From Sphingomonas yabuuchiae (lineage in GTDB: Bacteria > Pseudomonadota > Alphaproteobacteria > Sphingomonadales > Sphingomonadaceae): a DNA stretch of 64,000 nucleotides. The notes below the pieces were generated by a model. That model was not told the origin of the DNA, did not search any database, and saw only the letters and a list, made by a program, of their open reading frames with translations. The stretch spans positions 62,001 through 126,000 of the forward strand of contig NZ_LDTF01000007.1 of the NCBI RefSeq assembly GCF_001477495.1. The letters run 5' to 3'. How positions within the stretch are numbered: position 1 is the stretch's first letter; each line of letters starts with the position of its first letter. Position numbers and translations under genes: made by a program. Shown piece by piece: positions 55,515 to 63,877 of the stretch.

Positions 55515-55976
55515 ATGGTAACTCTTGTATTTCGTAGATCTGAAAATTCTAATGCCATCGGCGATGATACCGTTCATGGCGCATACCTTCTGCAGTCTGG
55601 TAAAGACCAGACGCAGTTCAGAATTGGAATAGCAGGGCAGCGCGACAGGGGAACGCTCGCATCGCGCCTGCGCCTACACCTCCGAGCAAAGGCCAATCCG
55701 GCGAATTGGACGACCGGGCTGCGTCCTTGGAGTCCCCTGTGGACACTTGAGGTATTGGGCGGGACCGGCCTCTGCATGTCGATGATCGAACACCTGCTGT
55801 ATGCCACGCTTGCAGCGCGCTACGCATTCGTTTCCGACTCCGGTTTTACCGCGCCCGCCGCTGACGCCGAGGCCATCAGAGATATTGTTGAGGGCCAGAC
55901 CGATCGGATCGCCGAATTGGTGCAAGTCCAACTTGGACGAAGGCCGGAGATCATAATCCAACGAGGTCCCTTTTAG
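55515..55976 (+). CDS. GIY-YIG-like protein
   Basis: A 153-residue protein. HGAYLLQSG..QTQFRIGIAGQRDRGTLASRLRLHLRAKANPANW resembles the GIY-YIG nuclease pattern (G-x-Y, then Y/R-I-G-x-A, a downstream arginine, a His), and MIEHLLYATLAARY supplies the expected helix with a glutamate. Match is by eye and partial, so catalytic function is uncertain. ATG 55515 is used; GTG 55509 is in frame. Solitary gene. Confidence 0.5.
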   Translation: MVTLVFRRSENSNAIGDDTVHGAYLLQSGKDQTQFRIGIAGQRDRGTLASRLRLHLRAKANPANWTTGLRPWSPLWTLEVLGGTGLCMSMIEHLLYATLAARYAFVSDSGFTAPAADAEAIRDIVEGQTDRIAELVQVQLGRRPEIIIQRGPF

Positions 55977-56127
55977 TATGGCCCGAAGTCGCGTTTACAG
56001 CCGCAGAGTGACGGCTGGCTTAGCTACTGACTTCTCTATATTGAATTGAGCTTGGTCGGCACCGAAGGCGCCGTGCCCTTCGAGCGGGCACGGCGCGGCT
56101 AGAAGCAGCGGCGGTCGTCTTCTATGA

Positions 56128-56925
56128 TTAGGTCAGACTGATGGCGGGTGGATCTTCGGTCGCGTGGGCCGCCGATACCGCGAGTACCATCAGCAGGTGC
56201 TGCGTGAGTTCGGGATGCCGGCTGCGTCCCGCCATCTCGGCCCAAGCGGGCCATCGATCGAGGCGCACGCAGAGCCACTCGTAGACGGCGTCCCGTTGAT
56301 CCTCGGTTTCGAAGCGGAGGGACCAGCTCGTCTCCAGCACCGGCACCTGACCCTCTCCGCGCTTGACCAGGATGACGTGCGGCCAGGCACCGATCTTCGC
56401 CCGCCGGAAGCCGACGCCCCAGTCGAGCGCGGCCTGTTCGACCCGGGACAGCCGCGCCTCCCGCTCCTCCGGCCCGAAACCGAGCTCGAGGAGCTGGGCG
56501 ACGGTCGCCCGGCCGGGCCGTTCTTCGCGCACGTCCTGGGGGCGGGTGGCCATGAGCATGTGAAGGACCGCCCACCCTTCGGCGGTGAGACCGTCCTGCC
56601 TTGCGACCAAGCCCTCGCGGATCAGCCACGTGATGTACCATCCTTGGAACACCTTGTTTCCGGAGAACATGTCGGCGGTCATCTCCCCGCTGTCCGGCTT
56701 CCGGCGCGCCCACTGCGAGAGGACGCCGTGAAGGAACTCGAGCGCGGGGATGATGCCGATCGGCCCGTTGCCCATTCCCAGGCGGCCGTGCCAGAGGGCC
56801 TCGCGGATCGTGCTCCAACGCTCACCAGTCGCGTCGTCGACGAATTCGGCACCGCCGTCCACGGGCTCGATCCTCAGCCAGCAGCCCCAGGGCAGCTCGG
56901 GATCGATGTGGGGCCGGCGGTTCAT
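56128..56925 (-). CDS. Hypothetical protein of the maintenance module (265 aa)
   Basis: Starts MNRRPHIDPELPWGCWLRIEP. Visible features: a WxxIREALWHGRLGMGNGPIG segment, a probable winged-helix region (MFSGNKVFQGWYITWLIREGLVARQDGLTAEGWAVLHMLM) and a C-terminal helical part ending HATEDPPAISLT. It may bind DNA, but no family is recognised. ATG overlaps the stop of the preceding gene by four bases, so the two are co-translated. Last gene of a minus-strand run. Confidence 0.65.
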   Translation of the reverse strand: MNRRPHIDPELPWGCWLRIEPVDGGAEFVDDATGERWSTIREALWHGRLGMGNGPIGIIPALEFLHGVLSQWARRKPDSGEMTADMFSGNKVFQGWYITWLIREGLVARQDGLTAEGWAVLHMLMATRPQDVREERPGRATVAQLLELGFGPEEREARLSRVEQAALDWGVGFRRAKIGAWPHVILVKRGEGQVPVLETSWSLRFETEDQRDAVYEWLCVRLDRWPAWAEMAGRSRHPELTQHLLMVLAVSAAHATEDPPAISLT

Positions 56926-57629
56926 CGGCCGATCTCCCGCGGATCGTAGTAGGTGGCCTGCGGTCCCGGATCCGCCTCCCTCGCGTCTCTGCCTTCCTCC
57001 ACCGCCTTGAGCTGGGTGGCGAGGCGCACGCATTCCTCGTAGACGAACTTTTCCGTTTTGTAGGTCCGCTCGTTGACACCCTCCAGCGTCCCGTGCCGCC
57101 CGTTTCGATAGCCGAACACGGGCATGACGTCGCCGGGCTGGTCGCACTCGAATCCCAGCCACCAGGCGTCGTCCTCACGCTGGGCCGCAGCGTTCGCGTA
57201 GAGCGGATCGCGGTCGGCATGCGGCGGCTCGGCGGCGACGTGGCAGATCGAGCGGGTCTCATGTTCCCAGCGCTGGCACTCATTTGCGTAGCTGATGCCA
57301 CCGTGCACGCCGATCCCGAGCCCGGCAAAGGCGTAGGGCTGCATGCCGTACAGCGGGTGCGTCGGGGGGACGGCGACGTAGCCGCCGAGATGGCCGCCCT
57401 GCGCCGACCGCCGGATGATGCACGCGTAGCCGCTCATCTGGTCGGTCCAGGCGATCTTGTCGGCCTCCTTGCTCCACGGGCCATCGTTGCTCGGGTGGAC
57501 GTCGCGGACGTGGTAGATCGCGTCCACCTGCACCGGCAGGTCGCCGCCGTTCATCCTGTGGGCGACGGGGAGGGCGGGCGGCTGGTGCTTGGCGAGGGCG
57601 CGAGAGCCGGTGTTCTTCTTCCTGGTCAT
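56922..57629 (-). CDS. Hypothetical protein of the maintenance module (235 aa)
   Basis: Begins MTRKKNTGSRALAKHQPPA, a basic tail, followed by a domain with WTDQMSGYACIIRRSAQGGHLGGYVAVPPTHPLYG, then HGGISYANECQRWEHETRSICHV, WWLGFECDQPGDVMP and a C-terminal helix (KFVYEECVRLATQLKAVEE). The GYVAVP...HPLYG...HGG.TYA....WWLGFDC.H.GD pattern is typical of phage/plasmid-borne unknown proteins. Coupled to the next gene (ATGA overlap). AAGGA upstream supports ATG 57629. Confidence 0.68.
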   Translation of the reverse strand: MTRKKNTGSRALAKHQPPALPVAHRMNGGDLPVQVDAIYHVRDVHPSNDGPWSKEADKIAWTDQMSGYACIIRRSAQGGHLGGYVAVPPTHPLYGMQPYAFAGLGIGVHGGISYANECQRWEHETRSICHVAAEPPHADRDPLYANAAAQREDDAWWLGFECDQPGDVMPVFGYRNGRHGTLEGVNERTYKTEKFVYEECVRLATQLKAVEEGRDAREADPGPQATYYDPREIGR

Positions 57630-57788
57630 ATGCGTGGTCCTTGTCGATGTCGTCGGCCATGCCGATCGGGTCTGGGTCGAAGGTACGGCTGATTATGGCG
57701 GGTCACGGGCACGGGCCCGGCGTTCGCCGGGGCCGAAGGCGCCGACGTCGTCGTTTTCGATCATGTCGCTGGTCTTCCGGCTGCGTGC

Positions 57789-58760
57789 TCAGGCGTGGAG
57801 CAGCAGCCACTCCTCGTTGAAGTCCTTGCCTGCGCGGGGGAACAGCACCCTCACGGCGATCCCCAGCGCCTCGTACGCTTCCCTGGCGCGCTGGACGGCC
57901 GTTCGTCCGGCATCGTCCGCGTCGCCGCACAGCGTGACGCTTCGGACGTGACGGGGCAGCGCCACATGCGCGAGGTTGCCGTCGCCGAGCGCCGCCCACA
58001 CGGTCGCACCGACGAACATCCGGGTCAGCGCAAGCCCGTCCTCGACGCCTTGGGTGAGCATGATCTCCGGTCTGGCGGGACCCAGGCGCAGCGCTCCGCC
58101 GCGGATTTGACCGAGGCTGAGGCGGGCCGATCCACGGCGCGCCTTGCGTCCTTCCTTGTCGAGGAAGGTACGCTGGATTCCGACGACGCTGCCGTCGACG
58201 TCCTGCACGGCCGCGATCATCGCAGGCTCCCTCGGCCCCTCCGAGCCGTCATCGTGCCAGAAGCGCGGCACCCAGGAGTGGCGGATGCATCCGGGCACCT
58301 GACCGTCCAGGCCGCGGTTGGCGAGATATGCCTCCACCACGGTGCCCTCGATGGCGACACCGCGACGAAATTCCACCTTCGCCCGATGGACGTTGACCTG
58401 TCGGATGGCAGTCGCCTGCGCCACGGGGTAGCGCTGCTCGGGCGGGCAGAAGCTGGACGACCCCATCAGCCACTCGCATGATTCGAGGAAACTGCGGCCG
58501 CCCACCTCCTGGACGAAGGCGATGACGTCGCCTCCGCGACCGCAGCCGTGGCAGTAGAACGTGCCCTTGGCTTCGTTGGCGAAGAAGGAGGGTGTGTGTT
58601 CCTCGTGCAGGGGACAGAGCCCCTTCATCTCGGTGCCGGACCGCACCAGCTTGGTGATGAGGCTCGCGACCTTGGTGATCGACACGTCCCGCTTCAGCCG
58701 GGCGACGTCGATCTGCCCGGTCTCGGTCTTGTAGCAGGAGGGTATGCTGCTCTTTGGCAT
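57789..58760 (-). CDS. CHC2 zinc-finger / Toprim primase-like protein
   Basis: A 323-residue DnaG-like protein. The CHC2 zinc ribbon is C49PLH52...FYC70HGC73GRGGDVIAFVQ. After a linker, a Toprim domain is seen: IMLTQGVEDGLALTRM (catalytic glutamate) and SVTLCGDADDAGRTAVQRA (DxD). It would make RNA primers for island or satellite replication. Such short primases are typical of phage satellites, P4-like elements and mobilizable islands. AAGGGAG upstream of ATG 58760. Confidence 0.85.
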   Translation of the reverse strand: MPKSSIPSCYKTETGQIDVARLKRDVSITKVASLITKLVRSGTEMKGLCPLHEEHTPSFFANEAKGTFYCHGCGRGGDVIAFVQEVGGRSFLESCEWLMGSSSFCPPEQRYPVAQATAIRQVNVHRAKVEFRRGVAIEGTVVEAYLANRGLDGQVPGCIRHSWVPRFWHDDGSEGPREPAMIAAVQDVDGSVVGIQRTFLDKEGRKARRGSARLSLGQIRGGALRLGPARPEIMLTQGVEDGLALTRMFVGATVWAALGDGNLAHVALPRHVRSVTLCGDADDAGRTAVQRAREAYEALGIAVRVLFPRAGKDFNEEWLLLHA

Positions 58761-58890
58761 GGTCTATACTCCCTTCGCGTCACTCGTGGACGCATGCGGT
58801 TGAGCTTGGCCGGCTTTCCTTCGGCCCTACGGCTCACCGCCTTTCCTTCCTCTCGATCCGGCGGCGTGAGCCGCCGGTATCTGTCGTCCG

Positions 58891-59496
58891 CTATCTCCTG
58901 CCGGGCGGACGGCGCCGCTCGTCGGCGAAGATCAGGCTGCTCCATCGTTCGGCAGCGGCGACGGCACGGTCGACGTCGGATCCGCGGGCATACACGCTGC
59001 CGGGTTGATCGCGCTCCTTGCCCAGCAGCAGGCGCACATCGTCGCTGGCCACCCCGCCATCGATCAACGTCGCCGCACCGGTCTCGCGCAGTCCATGGAA
59101 GTTCCAGCGGGTCCGGAGAGTGTCGGGTTCGATGCGGCCAAGCGATTCCTGCAGTCGGTCGAGCCTGACGTCTCGCGCCTTCACTGGTTCTCCGCGTCCC
59201 GCCGTCACGGCCTGTCCGGTGCCGCCCGCTACCCCGGCGACGCGTATGACCGTCTGGATGGCAGCGTTGGACAGGGCCATCGTTCGGGTCCGCCGGGTGC
59301 CCCGAGACGGAACTTCGACGCACCCGCGACTCCAGTCGATGGAGGAGAGGTCGATCGCCGTGACCTCCCAAGGCAGACCGAGCGTCAGGATCGACAGCTC
59401 CAGCACCACGCCGTGCGACGTGCCGAGGACGCGCGCCGCCCGGAGCAGGCGCCGGATTTCCTCTATGCCGGGAGCGAGCGGTGCCGTGCCGCTCAC
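58891..59496 (-). CDS. Degenerate tyrosine-recombinase-like protein
   Basis: A 201-residue protein that resembles only the catalytic half of a tyrosine recombinase: LSILTLGLPWEVTAIDLSSIDW, HGLRETGAATLIDGGV, VYARGSDVDRA. The HxxR box and a tyrosine are present, but the first arginine (family LTGLRxxE) is replaced by proline-tryptophan, and the histidine of LGH is a lysine (LGKER). It lacks the N-terminal DNA-binding domains. Catalysis is doubtful; a directionality or accessory role is possible. GTG 59496 overlaps the HTH gene stop. Confidence 0.65.
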   Translation of the reverse strand: MSGTAPLAPGIEEIRRLLRAARVLGTSHGVVLELSILTLGLPWEVTAIDLSSIDWSRGCVEVPSRGTRRTRTMALSNAAIQTVIRVAGVAGGTGQAVTAGRGEPVKARDVRLDRLQESLGRIEPDTLRTRWNFHGLRETGAATLIDGGVASDDVRLLLGKERDQPGSVYARGSDVDRAVAAAERWSSLIFADERRRPPGRR

Positions 59497-59726
59497 GGGC
59501 GCCAGTACTCGCTGGTGGAGGTGCGGGTGTTGGCGCGGATGTAGCGCTCGATCTCGCGGGTCGAATAGCGGATGCTGCGACCGATGCGGACCCACGGGAT
59601 GTTGGCGGGGCCTCCATAGATGCGGGCGTTCATCAGCGTGCGGTACCCCACGCCCAGCCTCTTCGCGGCCTCGTGGGTGTCGATCAGCCTGTCGCCATCG
59701 TCGACCTTGTGGACCTTTCCGTCCAT
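59493..59726 (-). CDS. AlpA/excisionase-like helix-turn-helix protein
   Basis: A 77-residue DNA-binding protein with the MerR/AlpA-type fold: RLIDTHEAAKRLGVGYRTLMNARIYGGPANIPWVRIGRSIRYSTREIERYI. These proteins bind DNA near integrase or att sites and act as excisionase or activator. AGGAGA supports ATG 59726. Its stop overlaps the GTG start of the recombinase-like gene. A palindrome CCAGCC-GGGATT-GGCTGG at 59742-59759 lies just upstream. Confidence 0.82.
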   Translation of the reverse strand: MDGKVHKVDDGDRLIDTHEAAKRLGVGYRTLMNARIYGGPANIPWVRIGRSIRYSTREIERYIRANTRTSTSEYWRP

Positions 59727-59741
59727 GTCTCGTCTCCTGAT

Positions 59742-59759
59742 CCAGCCGGGATTGGCTGG
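59742..59759. promoter_or_regulatory. Palindrome upstream of the AlpA-like gene
   Basis: CCAGCC-GGGATT-GGCTGG, a 6-bp inverted repeat located 16-33 bases upstream of the ATG at 59726. The place fits an operator (possibly self-regulation by the HTH protein). Weak evidence on its own. Confidence 0.35.
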
Positions 59760-59905
59760 TGGTTCAGGAGTACAGATCGGTGATTCGACATACCTGTGCC
59801 TTCACCGCGCACGAAAACGGGGTTTGTCGGTCGCGAGTCAAGGTTTGTCATTTGACTGGATGAGCGCATGCTCGATCATGTGCGCCAAACACGCTCGATG
59901 ACCAT

Positions 59906-60967
59906 CTAGCGTTCGCGGACGAGTTCCAGCCCTATGCGAGGTCGACCGCCCCGCCCGAGGGAGGCGTACTGGATGCCCTCCGCTGCACCCTCCTTCGTGA
60001 GTGCATTACAGACGCGGGCAACCACCAGGTCCACACCCGGGCCGAACTCGTCGAGCCGTTCGATGAAGCGTTGCGCCTGCGCTTTCCGCCAAAAGATGTT
60101 CTCGGGTTTCCGCAGTTCGGGGACCAGGACCTTCCTGATCCTGTCCTCCAGATCGGGTGCCCAACTCCTCCGCACCTTTTCCGCCTCAGCCCACCATGGA
60201 TGGTCGTCTGGGATGGCAGGTACCATGTGCCGCTCGGCGTATGTCTCGACGGCCTCCGTCAACCCGCGGGTTTCCACGAAGATCAGGTGGGTTGCAGCCG
60301 CCATGGGATCGAACGGAGCGTCGATGTTCAGCCCGCACGATGCCAGCCGGCGTAGACGAAGTTCCGGCCCCGTCGTCCATATGGTGCGAGGCAGCTCACG
60401 CCCATCGCCACCCAGCAGCGGCCTGCCGATCAGCGTGATCGCGACGTCGTCTCCTTCGTCCCGGGATGCCATGTCGGCGATTGCCCACGCTACGTGCGTG
60501 AGCGCGGTGCGCGCCCACGAGCGCATCTCCCGCGGTAGCACGATCGCCTCGTAAGCCGTTTCCCAGTCATCTTCCGTCAATGCTGTGGCATCGGGAGAGT
60601 GGCCGCCGCGCGCCGCTTTTTTAGCACGTGATCTCGATGGGATCTGGCTCGCAGCCCATTGCAGCGCCTTGCGCACGTCGGCACCGTGACGATCATGGAT
60701 GATCTCGATGCGATCGCCGGCTTCATCGAACGCGAACCTCGGGGCAGGCACCTCCAGAGCTGGCGGTGCAGGGAGCAGCATCTCCTTCGTCTCGTGACCA
60801 TGCCAGGCTTCGAGAAGTCGCATGCCGACGAGGGTAACCAACTCCGGCAAGAACATGCCCGGGCCGATTTCAGCTTCGGATCGAAGTAGATGGTGGCGCG
60901 ACCAATCAAGGGCGTGCGGGTCGAATACGGTGTCCAGTGTCTTCCCCCCGGAGGCTCGTCTTGCCAC
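59906..60967 (-). CDS. Hypothetical protein (353 aa), island-specific
   Basis: A soluble protein without recognised domain. It has a basic segment near residues 110-120 (SRSRAKKAARGG), an alpha-rich part with RSWARTALTHVAWAIADMASRDEGDD, and a C-terminal region APDLEDRIRKVLVPELRKPENIFWRKAQAQRFIERLDEFGPGVDLVVARV, followed by a glycine-rich end. The start GTG 60967 is the best fit. Separated from the AlpA-like gene by 180 bases and from the next gene by 70 bases. Confidence 0.6.
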   Translation of the reverse strand: MARRASGGKTLDTVFDPHALDWSRHHLLRSEAEIGPGMFLPELVTLVGMRLLEAWHGHETKEMLLPAPPALEVPAPRFAFDEAGDRIEIIHDRHGADVRKALQWAASQIPSRSRAKKAARGGHSPDATALTEDDWETAYEAIVLPREMRSWARTALTHVAWAIADMASRDEGDDVAITLIGRPLLGGDGRELPRTIWTTGPELRLRRLASCGLNIDAPFDPMAAATHLIFVETRGLTEAVETYAERHMVPAIPDDHPWWAEAEKVRRSWAPDLEDRIRKVLVPELRKPENIFWRKAQAQRFIERLDEFGPGVDLVVARVCNALTKEGAAEGIQYASLGRGGRPRIGLELVRER

Positions 60968-61036
60968 TGCCTATGCGGCGGGGCTCGGTATCCGCGATCA
61001 TGATCAGCCGATTGGCTTTTGCAAGGCCGTTCGGGT

Positions 61037-61831
61037 TCAGGCGGCGTGACGGATACCCGTCTGGATGACATCCCATTGGATAGGATCAACGGCTCGCCAG
61101 ACGGCGTCCAATATCTCCGTCGGCAGGTCACGGCCTGCAATCCGACGGCATCCGTCGAAGACCTGATCGGGCCATGGCGCGATCATATGAGATTCCATTC
61201 CGTCGGGTTGCACGGGGCCCAGAACGTAGTCTTCGGTCACGGCAGTCACCGTCTGGCCGCGGAACGTCTTCGGAATGCGCAGGACGCCGTCAGAGCCGAG
61301 CATGTCGGCGAAGGGGTCGAAACGACCAGGAGGGGACGGTTCGGTATGGCAGCCCAGGATGCAGGGCGCACCCGAGGCGATTTCGACACGGTCCCGCGTG
61401 AGGCGGACGATGCAGATGTGGCTGGTTCTGCAACCGGCGGGTAGTTCCACGTATCGGCAGTCGACGAGGTCGGCCGGCGTCCCCAGGTAGCTTTCCGGCT
61501 CCATAGGCATCCCACGAGGAGGTTTGTGTCCTTCGTATGTCGTGCCGTCCGGCATTATGAAGGTGCATTCGTGCCTGTCCCAGACGACGCAGAAGTTCTT
61601 GCGGGTTCCGCGGGTCTCGCGGATCATCCCCTCAAGGACGATCGCTCGACCTGCATCGGTGAGGTCGCCTGCATGGTTGAGGAGGCGGCGGTCGGTGAAC
61701 CCATACAGCGCCCACTTCGAGAGAGGGTGCTCCTCGTTTGAGAGGAAGATCGCGTGGCGTGCGTTCACGCCAGCGCGGAACTCGATGGCGTGCGGGTATT
61801 CCCGCCAGTAGACGTCCTTGTTGCTTTTCAT
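61037..61831 (-). CDS. Hypothetical protein (264 aa), island-specific
   Basis: Starts MKSNKDVYWREYPHAIEFRAGV after GGAGG five bases upstream (decides ATG 61831 over an upstream in-frame ATG). The N-terminal 90 residues look like a helix-rich domain with LSKWALYGFTDRRLLNHAGDLTDAGRAIVLEGMI. The middle carries VDCRYVELPAGCRTSHICIVRLTRDRVEIASG, and a C-terminal helical tail follows. No family recognised. It lies between the integrase and the 353-aa unknown, in the same orientation. Confidence 0.6.
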   Translation of the reverse strand: MKSNKDVYWREYPHAIEFRAGVNARHAIFLSNEEHPLSKWALYGFTDRRLLNHAGDLTDAGRAIVLEGMIRETRGTRKNFCVVWDRHECTFIMPDGTTYEGHKPPRGMPMEPESYLGTPADLVDCRYVELPAGCRTSHICIVRLTRDRVEIASGAPCILGCHTEPSPPGRFDPFADMLGSDGVLRIPKTFRGQTVTAVTEDYVLGPVQPDGMESHMIAPWPDQVFDGCRRIAGRDLPTEILDAVWRAVDPIQWDVIQTGIRHAA

Positions 61832-62029
61832 GTCAACCTCCGGCTTCGCCTGCAAACGGGAGGTCCAATTGATACCTGTGCTTCAATCCTCCGTTCTTCG
61901 TTAGTCGTACGCGGCTAGAGAAACATAGGCCGACGCGAACAGGGCTCAGCACATGGGACCGGGTGGTGGCATGCTGTTCGTCTCACCACCCGGTCTAAGC
62001 ACATTTGGTCTTGTCCTGCGTACCGACAC

Positions 62030-63427
62030 CTACTTACTGTTGTCCTTGGCGTCTTTGGCTGCCCGGCGCGCAGCTGCCCGTTTCTGATCCTCGCGCATCG
62101 GCCACCCCTTGCGTAGAGCCTTCACCCGCCGCGCCCGATCCGCCGCCGCCTCGATGTACATGCGGTCCCGGCCGCCTGGCCATGCGGAATCTGCGGACAT
62201 CAGTTCGTCGATCCAGTTGTTCCATCGCTGGAGGACCTCGCCGGCTTCGATCTCGAGAGCTGCGCGCTGATAGGTCCGGGTGACCAATTTGCCGTTGCTG
62301 TGTAGGAGGATGGCGTCGATGAGCGACGCGGTCGTCAGAAACGGCTTCTCCTGCAGCTTGGAGGCACCTGTCGTACGCAGGTCGTGGATGGTGTAGTGTG
62401 CGAAGGAGTGCGCCGTGCCGTCCCGCTCGTTCGCGGCTTCCAGGCGCTGGTGGATGTGTGCATCCAGCAGGTTCTTGACCTGACTGCCCATCTCGGGGGC
62501 GGTCTTGCCGCCATCGAGCGTGAAGACGGGCCCGACGCGGAGCTTGGGGTCGGGTTGCTGGCGCAGGATGATGGCCATGACCTGCGTCGGGAGCTCGATG
62601 AGGTGGGATACACGGCCTTTCGTCCTCGACGCCCTGAGCGACCACTCTCGCTTGGGGATGTTCAGCTCGCTCCATTCCATCCGGCTGATCTCCTCCTTGC
62701 GCTTGAGAGTTCTGACCAGGACCTCGTATATGTCTCCGCGACAGTCACCCAGATCGGCGGCGGCCTCCAGCAGGCGCTGCAGTTCGTCGTCACGCAGGCG
62801 CCGATCCCGTTCACCTGCCTTGTTGATGGTGACTTTGGTTGCCACGTTATTGGAAATAACGTCGCGCCGTACCGCGTCGTTCAGGATAGTGTTGAGGTAC
62901 ACCAGCCCCATTCGCCTTGCGGAAAGTCCGCGTTCCGCCAGCTTTTCCGCGAAGTCCTCCACGTCGGTGACCGTGAGCCGGTCCATTCTCGTCTCGCCCA
63001 GCAGACCGACGACGTCCCGCATCACGATGGCCCGCTGTCCCTTGTTCAGCGGATTGCCCTGCTTGTCGCGACGTTCCAGGTATTTGACCGCATAGTGGCC
63101 GAGGTTGAGTTCTTCCGCGGCGGCGGCTGCTTTCAGCTTCGCCTTTCGCTCGGCGATGGGGTCGACCCCGCGACGACGCGCGAAAGCCATATCGGCCGCC
63201 ATACTGCGGGCTTGGTCGAGAGTGAGTTCGCCCAAGCGTCCCAACATCAGACTCTGGGTTTTACCTCCCGGCATCGCGTACTGGTAGACGAACGAGATCG
63301 TCCCTGCGCAGGTACGGTATGCGCCGAAGCCCTTGATCTCGAGATCCCAGAGGATCACCTTGGTTTTCGAGGGCGGGGAGGGCGGAAGCGCCCTGAGTGA
63401 GTTGAGCGTGATCTTCGTTCCGTGCAT
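62030..63427 (-). CDS. Tyrosine-type integrase of the island
   Basis: A 465-residue site-specific recombinase. N-terminal DUF4102-like arm-binding domain (KVILWDLEIKGFGAYRT, FVYQYAMPGGKTQSLMLGRLGELTLDQARSMA), core-binding domain, and catalytic domain with the arginine in RTLKRKEEISRMEWSEL, lysine in RTKGRVSH, HDLR in YTIHDLRTTGAS, histidine in LLHSNG and nucleophile tyrosine in VTRTYQRA. It integrates the island into the 3' end of tRNA-Arg. AAGGGA upstream of ATG 63427. It lies 342 bases from attR, as expected. Confidence 0.93.
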   Translation of the reverse strand: MHGTKITLNSLRALPPSPPSKTKVILWDLEIKGFGAYRTCAGTISFVYQYAMPGGKTQSLMLGRLGELTLDQARSMAADMAFARRRGVDPIAERKAKLKAAAAAEELNLGHYAVKYLERRDKQGNPLNKGQRAIVMRDVVGLLGETRMDRLTVTDVEDFAEKLAERGLSARRMGLVYLNTILNDAVRRDVISNNVATKVTINKAGERDRRLRDDELQRLLEAAADLGDCRGDIYEVLVRTLKRKEEISRMEWSELNIPKREWSLRASRTKGRVSHLIELPTQVMAIILRQQPDPKLRVGPVFTLDGGKTAPEMGSQVKNLLDAHIHQRLEAANERDGTAHSFAHYTIHDLRTTGASKLQEKPFLTTASLIDAILLHSNGKLVTRTYQRAALEIEAGEVLQRWNNWIDELMSADSAWPGGRDRMYIEAAADRARRVKALRKGWPMREDQKRAAARRAAKDAKDNSK

Positions 63428-63768
63428 CGTGAGTCCCTTGTTTAAGTGGGATCAAGATGCCTCAGGGTAATGCCCCGTTCGAGTTCAACGCGAGACAAGT
63501 TGGGACGATGAGGTCGTTGTTTATTCGAATGCTGAAAAATTTGGGAAGGCTCTTGACTATGCATCGGAGTGACAGAACTCTCACTTGGTTGCTTTAAATT
63601 GAATTCAACTGAGCAATTCCAGAGCAATTAGTCGAACTTGATAAGACGGTATGTGGGTAGACTTGGGCAGCCATGGCTCTTGAGCTAAGTTACTGGCATA
63701 ATAGTCAATCAGACCGCCTGAGACATTCTCAGATAAACTAGCCTCCTCTGCCGATTAGTACGCTGACT
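63428..63768. other. Spacer between integrase and attR
   Basis: A 341-base, AT-richer region with no gene. It should hold the integrase promoter and arm-type binding sites for the integrase; repeats such as GAATTGAATTCAACTGAGCAATT near 63590-63620 are visible but not resolved into sites. Confidence 0.5.
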
Positions 63769-63816
63769 ACTACGAATCTGAGGGTCGGACGTTCGAATCG
63801 TTCCGGGCGCGCCATT
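63769..63816 (+). repeat. attR: right 48-bp direct repeat of the island
   Basis: Perfect copy of 25010-25057 (ACTACGAATCTGAGGGTCGG through CCATT). It is the 3' half of tRNA-Arg without a 5' half, so it is not a functional tRNA. The sequence diverges on both sides, defining the exact limits of the core site. The unit from one repeat to the other is 38,759 bp. Confidence 0.93.
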
Positions 63817-63877
63817 TCTTCCACATCATCGGCACCCTGGGCTTCGGCCCCGACCGCAGCCGGGGCCTGTCCCGTCG

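Noticed and set aside
63772-63814. A third tRNA-Arg gene at the right end
   Set aside because: Only the 3' half is present (from the anticodon loop on); there is no acceptor 5' strand or D-arm, so it is an att site and not a tRNA.
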